The translations under genes and the position numbers were made by a program. From Nothophaeocryptopus gaeumannii (lineage: Eukaryota; Ascomycota; Dothideomycetes; Mycosphaerellales; Mycosphaerellaceae): 64,000 bases of DNA. The stretch covers positions 868,001 through 932,000 of the forward strand of contig JASISA010000036.1 of the NCBI GenBank assembly GCA_031771865.1, read 5' to 3'. The notes beneath the pieces were generated by a model that saw nothing but the letters and a program-made list of their open reading frames with translations, had not been told where the DNA came from and searched no databases. Positions 54,010 through 64,000 of this stretch are shown here, piece after piece (position 1 is the first letter of the stretch; each line of letters begins with the position of its first letter).

Positions 54010-54898
54010 ACGCCTCCTGTTAATCAACGCGGTTCTGAAAGAACACCGCACTCCATGTTGCCAACATCACCGTCAAGGATGTAGAACGCTCAAGACCCTC
54101 TAAGCAACAGAGGCCTGGGAAAGACCTGGAATCGAGTGTGTGTAAGGAGATAAAGGTGTTGGAGAGAGTGCTAAATTGCAAGGAAACCCAAGTACTACCC
54201 GTTCCAGGAGTTGAGTATACCCAACTTTGGAAGACGCGTTCGCAGCCGATGTCACGCGTAGCGCCGAAGCTCGGTGGTTGTTTGCGTTCACTGTGTGAGG
54301 TGCTCTCTCCTGATGTGGCCCGTGCAGGTTCGGCCCGCAAGTGAATTCCGACCTCGCCTTTCTCTCCGGCGGCGCTTCTAGGCCTCTCTCCTCTGACATC
54401 CGCCGCAATATCAGAGAATTGATGCCTCACAATCATCTATACCGATCACTCAGCCGTGCTTTACTGCCTTGTCAGCGTCATACCTGTGGCGTCCTCCGAT
54501 GATGGCGCGGTCTGCTCTCCTGACAATTCACGAGAGATGCAAACAGCGCTGACCGTGCCTCTCCTAAACCCTGTCAAGGCACCCATGTCTCTGCAGTACT
54601 ACCCTGGTAGGGTTGTCATTAGGCATTGCTGTCATGTCTTTTTGGGATTGTAAGCGTGCCGACATCGTCCTTGTCCGGATGGCTTGCGGTGACAGAGTGC
54701 AAACGAGCAATTCTCGCGTCATTCGGGAGTCACCTGGTTGGGTTTGTATATAAGGATTGGTAGGATACTTTCTTATGGTTCATTATCACACAACAGCAAA
54801 GCATTCAATCAATCGATCAAAGCACAACAGCTTCGAGTCCAACAAGACTACCGAACGATTCAATCAATACGTCAGAAGCACAACTCATCACCGTCACC
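54010..54898. promoter_or_regulatory. Divergent region, promoter of the small membrane protein
   Basis: 889 bp. A TATATAA box at 54747-54753 lies ~150 bp before the start at 54899, and a CA-rich leader follows (54780-54898). The rest has no supported gene. Confidence 0.5.
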
Positions 54899-55259
54899 AT
54901 GAGTGCGGTCAATCAACTCAACCCGGCAGCTGTCAACAGCGAAGTAAATCAACACCCTCTCCCTCAATCAAGCACACTACTCATACTGACATCCTCCCCA
55001 GCCAGCCGTCATCTCAGCAATACGCGGTTTCACGAACACCTTCAAGGAACCCCACCCATTGGCCAGAAAGACCGCCATGCTCAAGCCTCACCCAGTCGCT
55101 TGGGGATTCTACCTCAACAAGTTTGCTCGGACAGCCAAGTTCTACGTTCCGGCAGCGATTTTGGTCTTCGGACACCCATTCGCTATGAAGTGGATTGTCA
55201 ATGCGTACAATGGCGTCAGTGGGTATCAAACGCCACAGTCGAAGGAGAGCAGCAAATGA
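54899..55259 (+). CDS. Small single-pass membrane protein, probably mitochondrial
   Basis: Two exons: 54899-54943 (15 codons) and 55002-55259, with a 58 nt intron (branch ACTGAC, acceptor CCCCAG); 100 residues. The spliced product begins MSAVNQLNPAAVNSE, continues ISAIRGFTNTF, and has a basic segment (KTAMLKPHPVAWGFYLNKFARTAKF) before one hydrophobic segment (FYVPAAILVFGHPFAMKWIV). Small size, a net positive N-terminal side and one membrane span fit mitochondrial inner-membrane accessory subunits, but I cannot name it. A strong TATA box and long A/C-rich leader suggest high expression. Unspliced ORFs in this stretch give a different, wrong protein. Confidence 0.72.
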
Positions 55260-55756
55260 AGGAGTGGAGAGGATTGATGAGTTACGACCGCGTTAGAGAA
55301 TAGCGTTTTGGGGTGCATTGAATACCCCCGTCTTGGTTTTGATGGGAGGGATTGGGGCATTTCGCATTTTCGTTTGTATGACTTGCATAGCGAAGGAAGA
55401 CTTGTACAGATGAGTTTTGGAATCGGGATTTGAAGACAATAGATGGGTAAATCTAGGCGACAGAATGTACAGAACAGCACCTTGTAATCGAAGACAATCA
55501 GCAACTTCACACCAATGTTCAGTTTCCGCCCTACCACCAGCTCTTCTCCCAGCATCATCTCTAAGAGCACATCTTGTCGTCACCATGAAAGGAAGCAAAA
55601 CACCCAAATGATCAAAAGCAAAAAGTCTTGTACTGCCAGCAAATCTATTGACCTCATACATACATTCAAAAGCGAAGACATGTCAACCAGTGACATATTT
55701 CATACCTCAACTCTTCCACCCCCTTCCTCCCTCCCCCTCACACTCTCAATCATCAT
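55260..55756. other. Convergent intergenic region
   Basis: 497 bp holding the 3' ends of the small membrane protein and AA9 genes. No coding feature supported. Confidence 0.4.
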
Positions 55757-56689
55757 CTAAGCGAACCACTTAACCCCCATCCTCTTCATCTTACTGCTGC
55801 TGTTAGTGCTACCATAAAGCTTCGGTCCCGGAATCGTGTAACTGCTCAGCGTCTGGTAGATATTGATCAAAATCCCGCCATCATCCTCCTTGTAAAGCGC
55901 AGTGCCGACGACACACTCCGCTCCAGCGGAGCAAGGTGCGGTGGTGGACGACGAAGTGAGCTTGACGTTGAGGCATTGTGGGTAATTCTGGGCTCCGTCG
56001 GCGGAACCGGCGGAGTGCAAGGCGATGATTTCGTGGCGCATTACGTAGTTTCCGGAGGCGATGTCGGCGGGGATGGCGACTGTGGCTGTGAAGTTGTTGG
56101 CTGGGGAAAGGTCAATCAGTCAATGCTCTTCGGTCTCTGTTCAGTGCTTGGGCGGACTCACAGATCAAAGTATCAGTCGCCCACTTTCCAGGCGAAGCGC
56201 TACCATCGATCAAACCACCAGCGTGAATCTTGAAAAACTTGAGAGTCGACTTGTCGACTGTCTCGCAGTCATCGCCGCAGTTGGCCAAGTAAGTGATAAC
56301 TGGACCGTGGTGGGAGTTTGGCCAGGTGTTCCACTGAAGATCGATGCTCTCGCCAGCAGTGACAGGGATGGTGTTCATGCCATTGGTAGCGTTCTTGTGG
56401 CAAGTGATGTCGCCAGTCGAGTAGGTGCTTGGGGCAACGAAGCCATGGTCTTGATTGTTGGCGAACCTACCGGCCGTGGCTGGCTTGCTGGTCTCGTAGG
56501 CCCACTACGTACAGATTAGAATTTGTACTAGAAGCAGATATATCCGGAGACAGATATTGTACTCACATTAGGCGAGGAGCCAGAGTACCACGTGTTGCCA
56601 GAGACGACGCCCGAGACGTATCCGTGAGCAGAAACAAGGGATGGAGCTGCCGAAGCGGCGAGCGCTACAATTTGAGTATAGGAAGGCAT
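55757..56689 (-). CDS. AA9 lytic polysaccharide monooxygenase (secreted)
   Basis: Three exons: 56689-56567, 56504-56162 and 56100-55757; introns 62 and 61 nt; 269 residues. Signal peptide residues 1-21 ([11 protein letters not shown]) is followed by His22, which becomes the N-terminal copper-binding His of the histidine brace (HGYVSG). The second copper His is in [11 protein letters not shown], and the axial Tyr is in [18 protein letters not shown] carries the conserved outer-sphere His. The disulfide Cys pairs are present. No cellulose-binding module follows; the protein ends shortly after [14 protein letters not shown]. Family knowledge: oxidative cleavage of cellulose or related glucans, C1 and/or C4, with a secreted electron donor. 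The splice sites reconstruct all three motifs. Confidence 0.94.
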
Positions 56690-57858
56690 CGTGACTGATG
56701 GCTGTGGCGTCGGGAAGAGTGAATGTTGGTTTGTCTGTTCTAGCGTGTAAAAGAATGGACTATGCCACTGAAAATGGATGGAAGCACCGATCGACGGGCT
56801 GCGAAATCGAACGAGAGACTGGAACTGAAGTCGCTGACTGCTGCTTGTGAGGAAAGGAACCCGCCGAAAGAAACTTCAAAGAACCTATGTACCTGCCTTT
56901 GTGGACCATCGCTGGTAGCGCCCAGACGGCTCGCGATAGTAGACTCGCCTCAGCTTGACAACATCAATGGACAACGGCGTCAAGTGAGCCTCGACCATTT
57001 GAGCGGAGCACCATCTTCCATCGAAACACTTCGCAGCACGACAGACCATGTCCCAAACCGCCATCCCTCTTCTCCACCATGTGGTTGCAAGCGGTACATT
57101 TGGTGTTGACGCATGCAGACAGCAGAGCCGTTCGACGAGACCTGTCGGTGCGTTTCGGATGTATGCAAGTCATATAGGGTGCTCCGTTTCTAGCGACACC
57201 CGCTTGCTTCATATTCGGTTCGGCAGGGCTGCTGGAGACAGGAAAGCTACTGCAGTGTCGAGAACTCGGTCCGGCCAAGCGCGAGTAGCTGTGACGTTCA
57301 CTCACTGACAGCCAATTTTTACGGCATTTGTTGAGCGATGCAAGGGCGCTTGATGCTTGCCAGAATAGTGTATCCTCGTGTAGATTAAGTTCGCTTAGAG
57401 GCGCGTGATCTGAGACAGAAGGTGCGCTTGGCATAGAGATTATGTGCGTCAAAACCAGAGTGCTGCTGTCACCACACGTGGGTGTCAACACGGACACGCA
57501 CATGGAAGTCTTTGCGTGGCGGCAGCGCAGACTCTGGTCGTTCGCAGCAGGTAAATTCTCCGAGTCGATGCGAGAGAACAGCGGCTCGTATCCCTCGTCT
57601 TCCACGCCGTCGCACATCGTGTAATTGTAAGATCTGGCGATGCTGTCAGCCGTCATAAATTGCTCGCCGTTGATTGCTATCAATGCGCTTGGCCTTTCCG
57701 TCTCCGCGCAGTCGTGCGCCAGAACGAGCTCCAGGAAAACTCGGTTTTCGATCTTGATATCGATATTCGTAGATTGGGTATCATGTCCTGACTTTCCCCT
57801 TCTCGTGCCCAAACGCCTCGCTAAACTGCAGCAAAGTCTCGGCTTCTCTTGTTCTCTC
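56690..57858. other. Intergenic, AA9 promoter side
   Basis: 1169 bp. It contains the doubtful minus-strand ORF listed separately and the AA9 promoter; nothing else was recognised. Confidence 0.35.
56964..57656 (-). CDS. Doubtful hypothetical ORF
   Basis: The frame is open from 57812 to 56964 (282 codons), longer than expected by chance, but its first ATG is at 57656. The product is Ser/Arg/Cys-rich with no signal peptide, domain or repeat. No splice site or relative supports it. It could be a decayed or spliced gene. Confidence 0.2.
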   Translation of the reverse strand: MTADSIARSYNYTMCDGVEDEGYEPLFSRIDSENLPAANDQSLRCRHAKTSMCVSVLTPTCGDSSTLVLTHIISMPSAPSVSDHAPLSELNLHEDTLFWQASSALASLNKCRKNWLSVSERHSYSRLAGPSSRHCSSFPVSSSPAEPNMKQAGVARNGAPYMTCIHPKRTDRSRRTALLSACVNTKCTACNHMVEKRDGGLGHGLSCCEVFRWKMVLRSNGRGSLDAVVH

Positions 57859-58443
57859 TCACATCCTCGACGGACTCAGCGGTCTGTTGAACCCTCCAAC
57901 TCTGTTCATGTACTGTCTGTACTCCGCCTTCTTGACCTTGTGCACCGCATAATTCTTGTCGTTGCCAGGCACCTTTGTGTTCTTGGTACTTCTGAACTTG
58001 CCAAAGCCCATGACACGGTTCATCTCAGCCTCTGAGTCCTCATCCTCGAAGTTCCCCATTTTGATGTCCTCTTGCTTGATCTTTCCATTTGGTTCGCGCC
58101 TCACAGATGCAGAAGTAGTTGAGCGAGTGTCGAATGCAGAAGCTTCGCGCTTGATCCTGTCGTCCTGTCTGCCACCTCGCGGTGGGCCGTTGCGGTGGAA
58201 GTCGCGATCTCGGTCGGGTCTAGAAGGCGGCCCTCCGCGAGATGGCGGACCCCGAGGCGGTGATCTTCGACGGTCATCGCGACGGTCGCGGCGAGGTGGT
58301 GAGCGAGAGCGGTCTTGTTCTGGAGCATAGTCAGTTGCTGATCTTGGAATTTGCGCTCTCGAGATCGTACCGTATCGAGGTTTGTGGTTGCGTGTGTCTT
58401 CTCGGGGACCGCGTCGGTCGCGCGCATAACGGTCGCGATCCAT
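57859..58443 (-). CDS. SNRNP27: U4/U6.U5 tri-snRNP 27 kDa protein (SNRNP27 family)
   Basis: Intronless, 194 residues from ATG 58443 (the frame runs further upstream, but that part is not protein-like). The N-terminal two thirds are rich in Arg/Asp/Ser/Pro (RS/RD-type, e.g. RSRSPPRRDRRDDRR), followed by the conserved C-terminal SNRNP27 block: MGFGKFRSTKNTKVPGN, the AVHKVKKAEYRQYMNR segment and GGFNRPL. This block defines the family; in humans it helps position the 5' splice site in the pre-B spliceosome. Nuclear. A gene of this kind fits a genome with many short introns. Tandem with ELP5, about 235 bp apart. Confidence 0.93.
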   Translation of the reverse strand: MDRDRYARDRRGPREDTRNHKPRYGTISRAQIPRSATDYAPEQDRSRSPPRRDRRDDRRRSPPRGPPSRGGPPSRPDRDRDFHRNGPPRGGRQDDRIKREASAFDTRSTTSASVRREPNGKIKQEDIKMGNFEDEDSEAEMNRVMGFGKFRSTKNTKVPGNDKNYAVHKVKKAEYRQYMNRVGGFNRPLSPSRM

Positions 58444-58678
58444 GGTAGAAAATTTTCTGGCGGCGTTGAGGTACTTTGTGTTGGTTTTCGTGAGCAGATT
58501 CACTTCTGACTCGCGTTCGGCTCGGCTTGCCGAGAGGTGCACGTGATGCCAGCCGGCGGCGTCGACGATGAGCTCAATAGTGAGCAACAATTTGAGACAG
58601 AATGTCGTTGAAGCCAAGAGAGGATGTGAGTGTGTCATGAGAAGCAGTGCATAAGATTGCAGGATTCCAAGGAACGAT

Positions 58679-59802
58679 CTATATCTCATCCTCTTCCTCA
58701 TCAAAGTCATCCTCCTCGCCCATGTCATACAAAATCCTTCCTCCCTCTCCCCCTCCCTTCTGCGCATCAAAGTACGGTAGTACAACTCCATCTCTATCCC
58801 TTCTCTGCTTATCAGTGAGCCCTAGCTCAAAGGTAGTCCCAGCTTCTGCTCCATCATACTGAGCAGCACCCACAGTCTCCTCAGGCGAGCGATAATCAGG
58901 ATGATCTTCCAGCAGAGTCACCACCTCTCTCGATCTTCCAGGCTGAGGCATGGTAACAGCAGAAGTGCCTCTGAGAGGCAAGAAGTACCATTCTCTCACT
59001 CCACGTCCACTTTTCCGCCTATGTTCCATCTCCAAAGCCACACCTCCGCCACTATTCGCTCCCAGTCCTTGCAGGATCCCTTCCACGCCTGCTTCAAGCC
59101 CAAAGGAAGGTTCGACATGGCTTCGCTCTCGTGCCTTCTTCCTCGCGATAACGTGAGGCAGAGAACGAACTGTGAAGATCGTGGTGGCGAGGTACTTTAG
59201 CAAAGTCAGAGCTGAAGGTGAATACGCATCGTGGATATTTCTGGAGACTGGCGTGCGCACGTCTGTATGATAGAGTGCCAGGAGAGATGTTGTGGGTCCA
59301 ATGAAGGAGGATAGAAGGCCAGGAAGGTTGGAGCTTTGAGTAGCGCTTAGGGAGTTCAGGCTATCGAAAACCAGGAGCTTGCCTATGCAGTCATTAGCTT
59401 GCGACTTCCTGCTTTCAGAACGGTAAAGGCCCGTACGCTGTGTCTGATCAGCCCTCAAATGGCCCACGACTTCCTTCCGCCAGCCTTGCAAATCCTGCTT
59501 CCATGCTTCAGTGAAAACGTCCGCATTCCGCGGCTTCTTGAGAGTCTCGAATGCGACGAATATGATCTGGACCTTAGATACCTGCTGTCACGCATCAGAA
59601 ATCGCCATGCTTGCTTCACGTGCAAGATAATGGGTATGCCTACGCCCGCCCGCTTCATGTACTCGGCCAATAGCGGCTTTCCCGACTGCTCGAGGCTGTC
59701 AAGTACGAGCGTGAATGGAGACACTGCATCGCGCTGATTGAGAAGCTTTGATATCAGTAGCAGGTTATGGGTGCGTCGATATTGCAGTGACGAAGGAGCC
59801 AT
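58679..59802 (-). CDS. ELP5: Elongator complex protein 5
   Basis: Three exons: 59802-59620, 59566-59437 and 59382-58679; 338 residues. The N-terminus LLLISKLLNQRDAVSPFTLVLDS and the strand IIFVAFETLKK are typical of Elp5, a RecA-like ATPase-fold subunit of the Elp456 subcomplex that is needed for wobble-uridine (U34) tRNA modification. The second intron (59436-59383) is 54 nt, has no stop codon and is a multiple of three; splicing it joins DQTQR to KLLVFDSLN. The C-terminus is Asp/Glu-rich (EEDDFDEEEDE), as in other fungal orthologues. Start at 59802 is followed by MAPSSLQYRR and preceded on the same strand by a short poly-A tract (59803-59810). Confidence 0.88.
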
Positions 59803-60213
59803 TTTTTTTGGATGGGGATTGCGTTGGTTGTAAGGAAATTGCTGCCGAGGCTTGGAAAAGTCATGGATTTCACGGGTCAAGCATCAAATTTTGATTCAAT
59901 GCTATGTGCTTCTGCGGCCTTCAGCCGACCGCTGTAGGCCATATCTGCCCAGCGTAGCCGATGCAACCCATCGCGGGGTGTAGCTTGCAGGACTTGCATG
60001 TCTCACAGTAGTGACGAGTCTCGTGACACCCTGCTGTCGCACTTCGAGCGCCTCACAGCAGCTGATTCCTTTCGGGGGCTCATGTGGTTGTGAAGCTGTG
60101 CAATCGACTAGGCTATCATGGTGATGCCTCTCTCGCAATCAGCGTCGAGGTACTGGAATCATCTAGTCATCGTCATCATCGTCATCATCGTCGTCGCCTT
60201 GGTCGTTAGGCTG
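59803..60213. other. Intergenic
   Basis: 411 bp between tandem minus-strand genes. Contains the trinucleotide repeat listed next; otherwise only ELP5 promoter and 3' UTR sequence. Confidence 0.4.
60166..60196. repeat. Imperfect trinucleotide repeat (GTC/ATC)n
   Basis: 31 nt of mixed TCG/TCA units just downstream of the stop codon of the next gene, in its likely 3' UTR. Confidence 0.8.
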
Positions 60214-60764
60214 CTAGTCCATCAATTCCGGCGCTGTCTTGTTCTCGCCTCTATCTCCTGCATTCTGCGGCGACGAAGGAGTGTCATTTTCGTCCTCTGG
60301 CTTGCCCTATGGTTGCTCGAGTCAGTGACATTCAGATGAAGGCTCCGCCTGTACAACTTACCCAGTCATCCTCGCGCTGTTGCTGCTTGAACTCGTCAAA
60401 TTTGCCGTCTATGCGGTCTTTGCCGGCTTGCATGGCTTCCTCGCGCCATTTCTTGCTGTATTTGCCATCGGCGAGGTCTGTCTGCCACTGGCGAATGGCT
60501 GCCTCAATGTAACCCCTGTACTTTGTGTTGAGGGGGTGTATGTTGATGTTGTGCAGCGCTTCGCCGGGCGCGGGCTTGGGGAGATCCTCGTACAGCGCTC
60601 TGCGCTGTTCCTCGTCGAGGAGCTCCCACGCGCTCTCATTGCGCAGGATGTTCTAGTTTCGCATTAGATGGTGCAGGCAATGAAGGCGCAGCAGAGATAC
60701 CCACGACGGCGTCGAGCTTGGTGAGCTTGCTGTTGCTTGCTGTGAGCATGTTCTTCTCGGCCAT
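60214..60764 (-). CDS. Small ASX-homology (DEUBAD)-like domain protein
   Basis: Three exons: 60764-60705 (20 codons), 60652-60362 and 60306-60214; introns 52 and 55 nt; 147 residues. The middle exon is a compact helical domain: ILRNESAWELLDEEQRRALYEDLP, then HPLNTKYRGYIEAAIRQWQ with DLADGKYSKKW and RIDGKFDEFKQQQREDDWG. Spacing of the FDE-K..E..WG ending matches fungal ASX-homology (ASXH) domains, which bind BAP1-type deubiquitinases in animals. The tail is acidic and disordered. The first intron has a GTGGGT donor, less typical but the only in-phase choice. Function in fungi is unknown; a chromatin or deubiquitination cofactor is inference from the domain. Confidence 0.65.
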
Positions 60765-62007
60765 CGTTGCGGTGTTGCTGTTGTTGTTTCGAGGAAATTG
60801 TCTGGGGAAAATCTGAGCTTAAGTAGTGCGGCGTGGCAACAACCGCGATTGCCTGCCCTTCAGCTGTCTATCTCAGCGGACCAGTTGGAGGGACACTTCT
60901 TGAACGCGGTTTAGTCAAGGCCTTTTGAACCACAAATGCCACGTGGGATCAAAGAAAAGCGCTCTATCCTACCTCGCAAATCAGCCTGTACGCTTCTTTC
61001 TCGCATTTGGCGAGAGCAGCCGTGCTGCTGATTTTGCGGCTGAGACTCATGGTGCTATGAGCGATCATAAAAATCCTATAATTGATGACCGAGAGGATTG
61101 TGTTATCCTGTCCATCGCAGTGCCGCTCAGACAATGGTTTGAGATGGTCCATCAGACGTGAGTCTCACCTCGGCCTACGATCTCTGCGTGGCCTGCAGCG
61201 ACCAGGCATGCAAAAGCTGTCCCTGCTGATGGGTGTCTAAGCCAATCGTCACGGAGATCCATCTAATTGTCGCAAGGTAAGGCGGCACGCAAGCAGCTCT
61301 TACATCGTCCCCTCCGAAATGTTGTCAGAAAGGGCTTGACTCACCCGGATTTGTCGCAAACCGCTTGTACGACAGTCTAAACTCGGACTGTGAACTCTGT
61401 CCGCCTTGCAAGCAAGGTCTGTCCACGCAGACGTTTCTATGTCCTCAGTCGCTCGTCCAATTTTAATGCTTTGCTCAACGTCGTTCACGATCGCATCGTG
61501 CCGCCGTTCTCAGCTCCAAAGCCTATCCTCCCATCCGGCTCCGCTGTGCTTTGACCGCCGTATAGTCTTTTGCTCGTAAGTGTGCTCCGCCCGTCAAATC
61601 GTGTCGTTCTCGTGAATGGTGACTACCAACGAGCGCTGAGGCGGCTCAGCGGACAGCCCATGCAGCTCGCCGCCCAAGCTGTGATGGGCTGGTCGGTTGC
61701 AATCGCGGTGCTCTATCAGTGCTCTCGTCCACTAGATCGGCATCTGTGCTCCTGATTGTAGCTTCCTGAGCACATTCTCATGCTTGCAGAGTAGGAGCAG
61801 CTTCAATTGAAGCACCAGGAGTACCGGGAGGTGCGAGCCACGGATCCTTCCCGAGCCAAAATCGCTGCGCTCGGACTTCGCCTGAGTCTATCCCAACCAC
61901 ACCTAGAGACATTGAAGCCAGCGTGTCAACATGAACCTGAGCATTTTTTCCTAAATGCTTCTGTCTCTCGTGTTAGCACCATCAGAAACGTTCCGAACGC
62001 CCTCGCG
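60765..62007. other. Divergent intergenic region
   Basis: 1243 bp between the ASXH-like gene and SEC22. No supported coding or RNA feature; all ORFs are under 80 codons except one that overlaps the SEC22 leader. Confidence 0.4.
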
Positions 62008-62838
62008 ATGATCTACACGACCCAGATAGTGAGGCTCGACGGTGAGTCGCCTCCATTACCAACGGACTGCGCTCCTCCGCCGCCTCCTCCACCGCTGACA
62101 ACTCCTCGAAAGGCCTCACGCTCGTGGCTTCTGTGGACGACCAGCAGATGCAAGAGCTTGCCGAGCTCAAGCAGAACATCAGACAGGTCATCAAGCGAAT
62201 AACGCCCAATTCCGAGCCTCGAGCCTCCATCGAAAGCACGAAGCATACCATCCAGTACGCGCACACCTCCGCCGCGACGACCAGTGCGAGCGACTGACAT
62301 ATTTCCCCAGCTACGTCCTCAATGATGCAGTCGCATACCTCGCGATCACCGAACGCAGCTATCCGAAGAAGCTCGCCTTGACATACCTCGAAGACATCCG
62401 CGCAGAGTTCCAGACCTCATACAAGCGAGAGCAGATCCATGACCCTCAGTTGCGGCCGTACGCATACTCCGAATTCGACCGCTTCATCGAGCGCACGAAG
62501 AAGACATATCAAGACTCTCGAGCAACAGACAACCTCGGCAGGCTGAATGATGAGCTCAAAGATGTCACTCAAGTGATGACCAAAAACATCGAGGATCTCC
62601 TGTACAGAGGAGACTCATTGGAAAAGATGGGTAAGCATATTTGGACAACAGGACAATCACAGGACCACACTGACACAGCTCACCTTCAGGTGACATGTCT
62701 TCCAGGCTCCGAGATGATTCGCTCAAGTACAAACGTGCCGCTGTCCGGATCAACTGGGAACTCCTGCTGAAGCAGTATGGTCCCTTTGCCGGTCTCGGTC
62801 TGCTGATACTCTTGCTTCTCATCTGGCGTTTCTGGTAA
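62008..62838 (+). CDS. SEC22: Vesicle SNARE Sec22
   Basis: Four exons: 62008-62041, 62113-62254, 62311-62630 and 62690-62838; introns 71, 56 and 59 nt. Sum 645 nt, 214 residues, exactly the usual length. Spliced N-terminus MIYTTQIVRLDG and LTLVASVDDQQ open the longin domain (HYVLNDAVAYLAITERSYPKKLA); the SNARE motif (LNDELKDVTQVMTKNIEDLLYRGDSLEKM) carries the zero-layer Arg in the usual position of an R-SNARE; the C-terminus is a membrane anchor (GLLILLLLIWRFW). It works in ER-Golgi transport in both directions. Naive ORFs here are in wrong frames because exon 1 is 34 nt. Confidence 0.96.
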
Positions 62839-64000
62839 TTGAATGATCTGCGCCCAGGCTGGGCCTCTTTTGAAAGCATAGCGTGGCGTTTGGGATAAAA
62901 GCGGACATGCATTGTCGAAGGAGTTCCCGCATGATACCCAAGAGCATATGGCGGTGCTCTTCCTTGAATACACGGCATGTTCTTCTCTGACCGCGTCATG
63001 CGGGTACCATTCTGGGTCACAAGGTTCGTTCTGTTTCTCTTGTCTCTTTCAGTCACAAGATAGCTCAAAGCATGATGAGGATGTGACATATGCATGTGTG
63101 TAGAAGCATGTGCTGGTCTGGCTCGAGATGCGCGTCTCACTCAAGGGCTCTGATGGAACGAGTTGTTATACTCGCCGTGGCAGGCATCGTTTCTTGCAAC
63201 TCTGAAGACCCAGTTTTGTCTTTGTAGGACCTCCGAAAGGGCTGCGAGCGATGTTGGCATTCTCTTTCAGGAGCATATTATCTTCAGAGGAGCATCTGGA
63301 CATGGTGGCAGTGGGCTGGCAGCTGTCATTGCCATGATCCAACAACTTCGTTTCGCGGCGTTGGGGACCTGGGCACGAATTAGCCGGACATAAATCAAAC
63401 TACGCCAATGAACGACTGCAGGGCCCCGAAAGCATTTCGTCTCGATAAGGACATGGATTTGCTCTCCATTGGTTGGTTCAAGCTGGAGAACAATTCTATG
63501 AGTGGACCAGTATCTGAAGCTGTCAATCTTCCAAGGTCCCGCTTCCTGTACGCCAACGCTTGGTCGCACTGGGCCGCAGTTCAGGATCGCTGCTTGGATG
63601 GTTCCAACGATGCTTTGCTAGGATAGATTGGCGTCGATCTAGGCGGGCTGCTTCTGAGGTCGCTCCGCTCAGTGGTATTTCCCGCCTCTCAATGGCCGTC
63701 TCAGCACAGTGGGAGTGGCCTTGGTGCGTACACTGTGTACTTGCTACTGCGAGCTCGCTGCTGTCGTATCGACAACCATTGGGTTATTTCTCCTGCTCTT
63801 GGTGGCCCTACTCTCGCAATGCCACTCAAAGTGGTGAGCCTCCTCTTGCTAGATTTGTGGCTCATCGTCACGTCTGGCGAGTGGGATTCCGGCTCTTTAA
63901 TCGGAGGACGTAATCCGCCTGGTGGAGAGGCTCCGCTCGGCAGTCTGCTGTTAGGCGCGGCTTCGCTGTCTCCTCCGCTTCATCAAGGCTAGCATTCGCT
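62839..64000. other. Intergenic to the right edge
   Basis: 1162 bp after SEC22. ORFs up to 117 codons overlap on one strand in several frames without motifs, so I list no gene; a spliced gene continuing beyond the window cannot be excluded. Confidence 0.35.

Overview
The window is nuclear DNA of a filamentous ascomycete (Pezizomycotina; a dothideomycete-like black fungus is my best guess, not proven). The reasons are dense, mostly short-intergenic genes on both strands, many 45-90 nt introns with GTAAGT/GTATGT-type donors, CTNAC-type branch sites and CAG/TAG acceptors, and fungal families: Zn2Cys6 and AreB-like GATA regulators, CYP61/ERG5, an AA9 polysaccharide monooxygenase, a GPR1/FUN34/YaaH transporter. 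Roughly 31 loci are supported. I rebuilt most multi-exon genes by hand from splice sites; in nearly all of them the exon lengths sum to an open frame.

Layout. 0-7.3 kb: end of a fungal transcription factor, then a nitrilase and a haem aldoxime dehydratase transcribed divergently from one 736 bp promoter (an aldoxime -> nitrile -> acid pathway in two neighbouring genes), a MetE-like gene broken by an in-frame TGA, and a broken coiled-coil gene. 7.8-23 kb: a 1365-residue coiled-coil protein, an SKL-tagged alpha/beta hydrolase, the type II PI 4-kinase LSB6, an AreB-like GATA factor, a second hydrolase and a tail-anchored Gyp8/TBC1D20-like RabGAP. 23.8-36 kb: a CPSF-A/DDB1-type propeller protein, a cytochrome P450, a GNAT acetyltransferase, a sugar-type MFS transporter, a BTB protein with a cysteine-rich tail and a probably peroxisomal enoyl-CoA isomerase. 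36-51 kb: a frameshifted bZIP/DUF3425 gene, another hydrolase, an alternative NADH dehydrogenase, a small 2EXR-like protein, ERG5, a GPR1-family transporter, a multiply broken Zn2Cys6 regulator and an acid-sphingomyelinase-like enzyme. 51-64 kb: a small unknown protein, a large gene broken by several stops, a 100-residue membrane protein, an AA9 enzyme, and a housekeeping block (SNRNP27, ELP5, an ASX-homology-like protein, SEC22).

Themes. (1) The divergent aldoxime dehydratase/nitrilase pair is the best candidate for a little-described functional unit. (2) Five loci carry reading-frame lesions, and six of the seven in-frame stop codons are TGA; the neighbours are intact. This is either real decay of dispensable genes or a sequence-quality pattern, and raw reads or transcripts would decide. 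(3) Two genes contain stop-free introns whose length is a multiple of three, so simple ORF calling gives wrong proteins. (4) Two enzymes carry peroxisomal-type C-termini. No rRNA, tRNA, CRISPR array, transposon or polyketide/non-ribosomal peptide synthase was found.
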